DNA of 64,000 nt from Humulus lupulus. Taxonomy: Eukaryota > Streptophyta > Magnoliopsida > Rosales > Cannabaceae. The stretch is taken from contig NC_084802.1 of assembly GCF_963169125.1 (NCBI RefSeq), positions 23,715,107 through 23,779,106 on the forward strand, in the 5' to 3' direction. The notes under the pieces were generated by a model. The model made no database searches. It had not been told where the DNA came from and was given only the letters and a program-made list of their open reading frames with translations. A program made the position numbers and the translations under genes. Positions 58,691 to 64,000 of this stretch are shown piece after piece. Each line of letters opens with the position of its first letter. Position 1 is the stretch's first letter.

Positions 58691-58982
58691 AGTAAGTTCT
58701 GAGATGAAATTGTGTGCTGCGGAGATAACAGAAGGTTGAGAACATGCGTGTCTTAGTGAAGTAGGTTCTGCGAATTTTGTGTGCTACGCCGGTGGCTTAT
58801 GGTTGAGAACATGCATGTTGTTTGTTGTATGTTTTGTCTGAATTGAATTTATAGGTTCTAATAATTTTGGATGTGCTATAGAAACAGAGGAAACTCTGCC
58901 CAATTTTTTTTTGACGATATTAATTTATTAATTGAAAATGTAATATGAATGATTGATTATATTAATTTTGGATATGCTACAG

Positions 58983-59778
58983 ATGCATTTGGGAAAGTAT
59001 GCACCCAAATTCACGACAATTATATAAATTTTTTGACACCGAACATCTTTCTATTGGCAATGATGAAAGTAAAAACTATACGGTGGATCTTATAGCCAAA
59101 TGGATATGACTATGGATAGACGAGGCCAAATATATTTCATTCCTTGGATTGTTGAGTAAGAACGAACTACTTAAACATTATCACTACTATGGTTGAATTT
59201 TAATTTTATAATAATCATATTTTATTATTATTTTAGTCGACATTGGATGTTGGTGCTCGTGATGATGCGGGGGATGACCATAATTTTGGATCCTTTAAAA
59301 AATCATAAATCTCCACCAATAATTACGGAGGTTATGGGAAAGTAAGTTCTTCAATTGTAATGTATGCATTATTAATTTTTAAAAGTTGAGAGCATAATAT
59401 GTATTTAATTAATTTTAATTTTTGTAGAGCATACGCACAATGTTTGGAAAATGAATACATCGACACATTTACAAAATTGGTGAGAGGTTCTTGTCCAAAA
59501 CAACCTGAAAGTCATGAATGTGGTTATTATGTACTAAGATACATTTATGATCTTGTAAATGCACCGAATCCTGCAGAAGTTATCAAGAAGAAAGTATGTT
59601 ATATTTTAAACTCTTTTTTGCTTAAGAAAAACTAGATATAGTATTTAATTATCTAATCTATATTAACTTTTCAATTTTGCAGTGGTTTGACAAAAAACAA
59701 TTCAATGTCAAAGAGGATCTACTACCACTACAAAGTGATTGGTTAGCTAGATTAATGCCATTTGTTTATGAAATCTAA
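58983..59778 (+). pseudogene. Ulp1-type (C48) cysteine protease remnant of the CACTA element
   Basis: Exon-like pieces at about 58983-59159, 59238-59340, 59427-59595 and 59682-59778 encode the C-terminal protease core: CIWESMHPNSRQLYKFFD; the catalytic His in RHWMLVLV (codon 59241-59243); LDPLK; then the Gln and Cys of QPESHECGYYVLRY (Cys codon 59519-59521). A TGA after AKWI at about 59107 interrupts it. Ulp1 enzymes remove SUMO-like modifiers; capture by CACTA and MULE transposons is documented in plants. Whether the transposon used it is unknown. Confidence 0.82.
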
Positions 59779-59984
59779 ATTTTTGTATGTATGTAAGATT
59801 AAAGTGCTAACTTATATTGGTTTGAATGATTAGCCAATTATTTTGTATTAGATATGAAATGTATATATAACAATTTAACAAATTAGTTATACTATTGAAA
59901 ATAATTATGTATAATTAAAATTGAAAATTAATTTTTTTTATTAAAAATGCTGGGTTATCAACCGAAATTGAATTTTTTTTTTAA

Positions 59985-60291
59985 TGAGAAGCTCTTTTCT
60001 CTGCGGTTGTAGTAAGCCAACCGCGGAGAAAAGAGAGCTTTCTCTGCGGTTGTAATAAACAAACCACAGAGAAAACTCTCTTTTCTCCGCGGTTTGCTTA
60101 TTACAACCGCAGAGAAAACTCTCTTTTCTCTGCGGTTGGCTTACTACAACCGCAGAGAAAAGTATAGCTTTTCTCCACGGTTTGCGTAACACTTTTCTCT
60201 TCGGTCGAATACACTGCGCATTTCAATAATCTCGATAACCGCAGTGTATTGAGTAAAAAAACCGCAGAGAAAAGCCTTTTTTGTAGTAGTG
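59985..60291. repeat. CACTA 3' subterminal inverted repeats
   Basis: About a dozen alternating copies of CTCTGCGGTTG and its complement CAACCGCAGAG (and variants such as CCGCGGTTTG), forming long potential hairpins, then CCTTTTTTGTAGTAGTG. In known CACTA elements such motifs bind TNPA; that role here is inference. Confidence 0.87.
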
Positions 60292-60767
60292 TGGGTCTGA
60301 AAGCAAATTTCCTAGATGTCCAAGTCCTTGGTCATCATGAATTTCTTGTGGTTGATAGTGATGGTGATGGTGAGGTGAACTTGGCCACAAAATCATGCTC
60401 CGGTTGCCTATTGCAAACCATTGGGATATCGTGTGTCCATGCATTTGCTGCAGCAAGAAAAATGAGTGTAAGCATATACTCATTGTGTTCCCCTTACTAC
60501 AGAATCGGGTCATGGAGGGAAACTTATAAGGAAACTATTTACCCTGTTGGTAACGAGGATGAATGGGTGATCCCTAATCACATCAGAGATATGGTTGTTG
60601 GCGTCCCTGTTGAGAAAAATCCTATAGGAAGGCTGAAGAAGAAGAAATTGGGTAGGCCGAAGAACAACCGCTATCCTTCTAGAGGGGAAAAGGTCATCCA
60701 ACCACGTAAGTGTAGTAGATGTGGTGGTAGTGGGCACAATAGGAAGTCATGTAATGCTAGGCTTTAA
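60292..60767 (+). pseudogene. MULE transposase C-terminus (SWIM and zinc knuckle)
   Basis: Frame matches the end of mudrA-type transposases: HHEFLVVDSDGDGEVNLATKSC, then the SWIM-type CXH part (GISCVHAFAAARK), CSPYYRIGSWRETYKETIYP, a basic GRLKKKKLGRPKNN stretch, and a CX2CX4HX4C knuckle (CSRCGGSGHNRKSC). The SWIM first pair reads CSGC where CSC is usual. It is cut off on its left by the CACTA end at 60291; the MULE catalytic core is absent from the window. Confidence 0.88.
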
Positions 60768-60917
60768 ACATTGTCCTATCAATGTGTTGTTATTTTGTTG
60801 TATGCAAACTTCTGGTGTATGAATTGATGTCACCAGGATATTTTTGTTATTTCATTTAGGCTTTTCTACTGTTATTTTGTTGGTTTTGATCTAAATAAAA
60901 AAAAAACATACCAATTT

Positions 60918-61330
60918 TTCCATGTCTACCTCGACATGCCTTAATGGGGCCTAGAGGTCTATAGAGGTACCATCAAGGCCCATCAAGGTAGCTATGCTCA
61001 TTGCTTGGTTTGGCCCCATCGAGGTAGCATCGAGGCCCATCGAGGTCGCTATGTTCATTGCTTGGTTTGGCCCCATCGAGGCCCATCGAGGTCGCTATGT
61101 TCATTGCTTGGTTCGGTCCCATCGAGGCCCATCGAGGCCCATCGAGGTAGATTTATTTTAACATTTTGAGGGTCCTTAGATGGTGTTTTCGAGGCCCATT
61201 GAGGCAATTTTTTTGACCTATCAATTTTTGTCGATGCAGACATGTTTATGTGATTTTAGTTGTGTTTTTTAATACTAGTTAAAATTTTGGGTCGAGCCTA
61301 ATCGATTTCTATCGAGGCAGATCGAGGTAG
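60918..61330. repeat. CATCGAGG array downstream of the MULE transposase
   Basis: Repeats of CATCGAGGCCCATCGAGG with a longer unit of about 55-64 bp (three copies of GCTATGYTCATTGCTTGGTT near 60990, 61048 and 61095). It is the reverse-complement motif of the 47520-47935 array. Confidence 0.85.
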
Positions 61331-61383
61331 AAAATTAGTGATATATACATATTTTTTTTGAGTATGTACAAAAAAAATAATGT

Positions 61384-63988
61384 TCACCCATTGGACCATA
61401 TACAAAAAAATATAATCACAGTGCCAATGTCTGAAAGAATAAGTCCACACACCATTTGATTTTGAAATGCTGCATGTGTTGCATCACTAACGGTATCGAG
61501 TGGTAGCCTGGCAATCAAATGCTCGATATGTTTGATGGCATACATACCACAATCCCTACTGCATATAAGTGAATTTGTGTCAATTATAAATAAATTTTGT
61601 ATAATTAAATTCAATAAACATATTTCAAATACCATTAATTAAATAGGGGAATTCTTTGGTTTCTTGCCAGGTTGCAGCTGGAGCTCGTCATGGTCGTCAA
61701 ACAAGCCAGACATGAACAACAAAGAAGGCATCAATAAACACCAAGGCTTAATGACTTTCACCAACAGAGACTGACTAACCACGATATGGTTGGAATCATA
61801 GCGCCACAATGGAATGGACACTTCAATGGCGACCCAATGCTATGCTTGTGGGATGTGCAAGGAAAAATATACTTCATCAACAACTGCCTAGGATACGAGG
61901 TATTGATCTGGGTCGCCCTTCAACAATTTAAGCACGTCCTCATCCCATGTATACTTCTCCCCGGTTAGCTTGAAATGATTCCAATGACCTAGGCACAGTT
62001 GGGGGAAGGTGGTGTTCATGATAGCAGCAAACTGCCGAAATACAGCGCGATAAAAGTGGCGTCGATGGCGTAGCATATGCAGAGCGACATCAATATGCTG
62101 AAAAAATATGTAAATTCTTCAGTACCATAAATATGTTTAAGGATTGAATATAAAACATAGTTGTAATTTACATACCGAATCATAAAGCCAAGTTCGAATG
62201 GTATGCAACTGCAAGAACCATGCCACGCCGTGCATCCCAGTATGGACAAATCGATCCCTCTTGTTGTCAATCTTCCCGATCATCCACTTATGGAAACTCT
62301 TCTCTTGCTGCTGGTCACACTTCCTCAAAGGGTCCCTAACTAGTGCATGTTTATCTGATCTTGGCCTCTTCGTAGGGTCAGTGAAGTCATCATAACGCTT
62401 AGGCTTGCATTTCTTCCTGATAAATTCAAGGCCAGCTGCCTCCTCAGGCTGTAACACTCGTACACTAGAACTATCGGCATCACTGGAAACAACAGATGTC
62501 TGGGCCTGTGGAGTGGAAGGTGGATCATCGGGCTCGTATTCATGAGGAATAACATCTGACTCTGTATCTGAGTGGTCGACTCTGCTCCCTAGATCGATCA
62601 GAGATCACTGAAATCAACTGCGCCAACTGATCCATGATCGTAGTCTGATTCTTAAGTAAATTCACCTAGCCCTCCTCAACTCTCTTGAGCCTCTGCACAA
62701 ACTGCGCATAATCAGACTGACCCTCCTCAATCCTCTGGAGCCTCTGCATCAACTGCTTATAATCAGGCTGGGAAACCTGACTAGAGGAAGGTGCAGCAGC
62801 CTATGTAGTGCCCTCCTCAACCCTCGTGACATCCTCATAAAAAACAGAAGTTGCCTCTGCAACCTCCGCTAGCTTCTCTGCTTTCTCCTCGAGCTCTACT
62901 TCCTCCACTGCAGTCTCAGCCTCCATTAGAACTGACCCCAACTCAGGCAATAACTGACCATCAACATCTGAGAGGCTATTGTAGTAGTCCACCTCACCGG
63001 GACGTGGATTCAACATGGAAAATACCACCAACTGCATTAACAAATAACATATGTCACAAATACTTTAACAAAGTAAACCGTTAATAAATTAATTTGTCAC
63101 ATTTAAGAAGATAAAGTTGAACTTACTCGAGTCTTGCCGAACAACGGAACCAACTGGGCTATGGAAGGAAATATATCGGTCTTGGTAGACCAACTAAGCA
63201 TCCTGGGAATCTAGTTCCCACTCTTTTCACTGAATTTCCTCCCAATATCTAGCATGGCCTCAAAAGCCCATTACTGAAGTGCGGGGGCATAGCCATAGAA
63301 ACTGTACTTGGACTCCTTCTGTTGTATCTCTGCACCCTCTTTCTTCTTGTCCTCGTAGAGTTTCAATTGCTTCTTCATGTCTTTTTGAACTCCTCTAATC
63401 AACTTCTTAAAGGACAACTTCCCCCATGGATACTTAAAAAAGTAATCAAGATCCTCAACCAGCTTCAATGAATCACTCCATATGTTGGTTGTCTTCTCAG
63501 GGGCATACAACATCCCCTCTATCAAGTAGCATAAACCTAGCTTAAATGCATCTTCTGAGTTTGTCGAGGCCTTCAGAGCATCTTCCAACTGACCTAAACT
63601 AACCTTCGCCTCACCATTAAAATATTCCTGGATGATTCGATCGCTTGAAAGATGCTCTTTCAACTCATCTGGGGACAGTGTGTTTCCAAAATTTAGGCTA
63701 GTAACTGGCCAAACTCCACAATACCGAATCTACATAGACTGTTGCCCACATAGAGATGACCCTCTTCAAGCTTCTTGTTTTCACCTTACGCAACACCAAC
63801 TGGTGCAGTAGAACCCCAAAAAAACTAAAGGCCTTGGCATTAAAGAATTGTCCCAATGGGCATGCCTTGGCCCGTTCAATCAGTCCATGCCTTTGAAAAT
63901 GCTCTATAAGGGTATCCAAGTAAGCACTACCCCTATAAGTAACATAAGTAGGAAAGTGCTTCTCCAACAACAAAATAAGGTTAGGCAT
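61384..63988 (-). pseudogene. DUF1985-Ulp1 fusion gene remnant, MULE-associated
   Basis: Reading leftward: 63988-63271 encodes a DUF1985-like domain (AFKLGLCYLIEGML, LVEDLDYFFKYPWGKLSF, then PALQ followed by a TAA where VWAFE-type sequence is expected). An acidic Glu-rich and coiled-coil-like linker (about 63043-62660) follows, then FTDPTKRPRSDK (about 62370) and a C48 protease core: His-Trp at about 61834-61839 and DCGMYAIKHIEHL with the catalytic Cys codon at 61549-61551. Stops and frameshifts occur at several places (for example 63271, 62660, about 61850). Such genes are hitchhikers of Kaonashi-like MULEs in plants (established). The 5' end may run past the window edge. Confidence 0.82.
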
Positions 63989-64000
63989 CTAAAACAAAAA

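Larger units (their letters stand above)
55786..60291 (+). mobile_element. CACTA (En/Spm) element, 3' part
   Basis: The right end is clear: GTAGTAGTG at 60283-60291 is the reverse complement of the CACTACTAC terminus, preceded by a subterminal region of inverted motifs. Inside are TNP2, TNPA-like and Ulp1-type remnants in that order. The left end is missing, replaced by the LTR that ends at 55785. It was inserted in the MULE transposase, whose C-terminus resumes at 60292. Confidence 0.9.

Overview
This window is nuclear DNA of a flowering plant, almost certainly a eudicot. The evidence is AT-rich intergenic DNA, GT-AG introns, plant Ty1/copia, Ty3/gypsy (Athila-type), MULE, CACTA, LINE and MITE remnants, and two host genes with plant-type products. 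I cannot name the species from sequence alone.

Layout. (1) 1-16.9 kb is a three-level nest. A degenerate copia element (reverse transcriptase at 418-993, RNase H from 15077, 3' LTR from 16154) was split by a gypsy-type solo LTR (994-15076, duplication agaga). That LTR was split in turn by a complete, young Athila-type element (2856-14692, duplication ctatg) with two 1344-bp LTRs, a PBS, an uninterrupted 1798-codon gag-pol frame and a second 431-codon ORF. (2) 16.9-18.9 kb has no gene, only a short duplication and an 18.1-18.5 kb MITE. (3) 18.9-34.6 kb is a 19-exon ALG12-type mannosyltransferase gene. Only 1494 bp of its 15.65 kb are coding, and its later introns hold a LINE tail, a foldback element, a copia fragment in inverted-repeat form and a LINE remnant between MITE-like ends. 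(4) 35.2-35.8 kb is an intronless PRA1-family gene. (5) 36-44.5 kb is gene-poor: MITEs, a copia-type solo LTR (37502-39605), a foldback element, and a probable MULE end with a tandem array of dyads. (6) 44.5-46.9 kb is a gypsy-type solo LTR. (7) 47.5-64 kb is a broken, heavily nested DNA-transposon complex. A MULE transposase pseudogene is split by copia-type and gypsy-type LTRs and by the 3' part of a CACTA element that carries TNP2, TNPA-like and Ulp1 protease remnants. To its right lie a second dyad array and a minus-strand DUF1985-Ulp1 pseudogene.

The host genes are the only ones likely to serve the plant. ALG12 adds an alpha-1,6-mannose to the lipid-linked N-glycan precursor in the ER. 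PRA1 is a small membrane protein of vesicle traffic. Nearly everything else is mobile DNA in different states of decay. Target-site duplications, read directly, allow the insertion order to be reconstructed. Five solo LTRs with matching or near-matching duplications stand against one complete LTR element. A sixth solo-type LTR joins two different host transposons without a duplication.

The most unusual signals are structural. The gypsy-type LTRs carry a dense run of about sixteen short dyads whose stems differ between families. LTRs of separate families share GC-rich palindrome modules whose sequence changes from copy to copy. Other arrays include 20-21-bp GTCTAAATTTTAGAC-like units and oppositely oriented CCTCGAT arrays on both sides of the MULE transposase.
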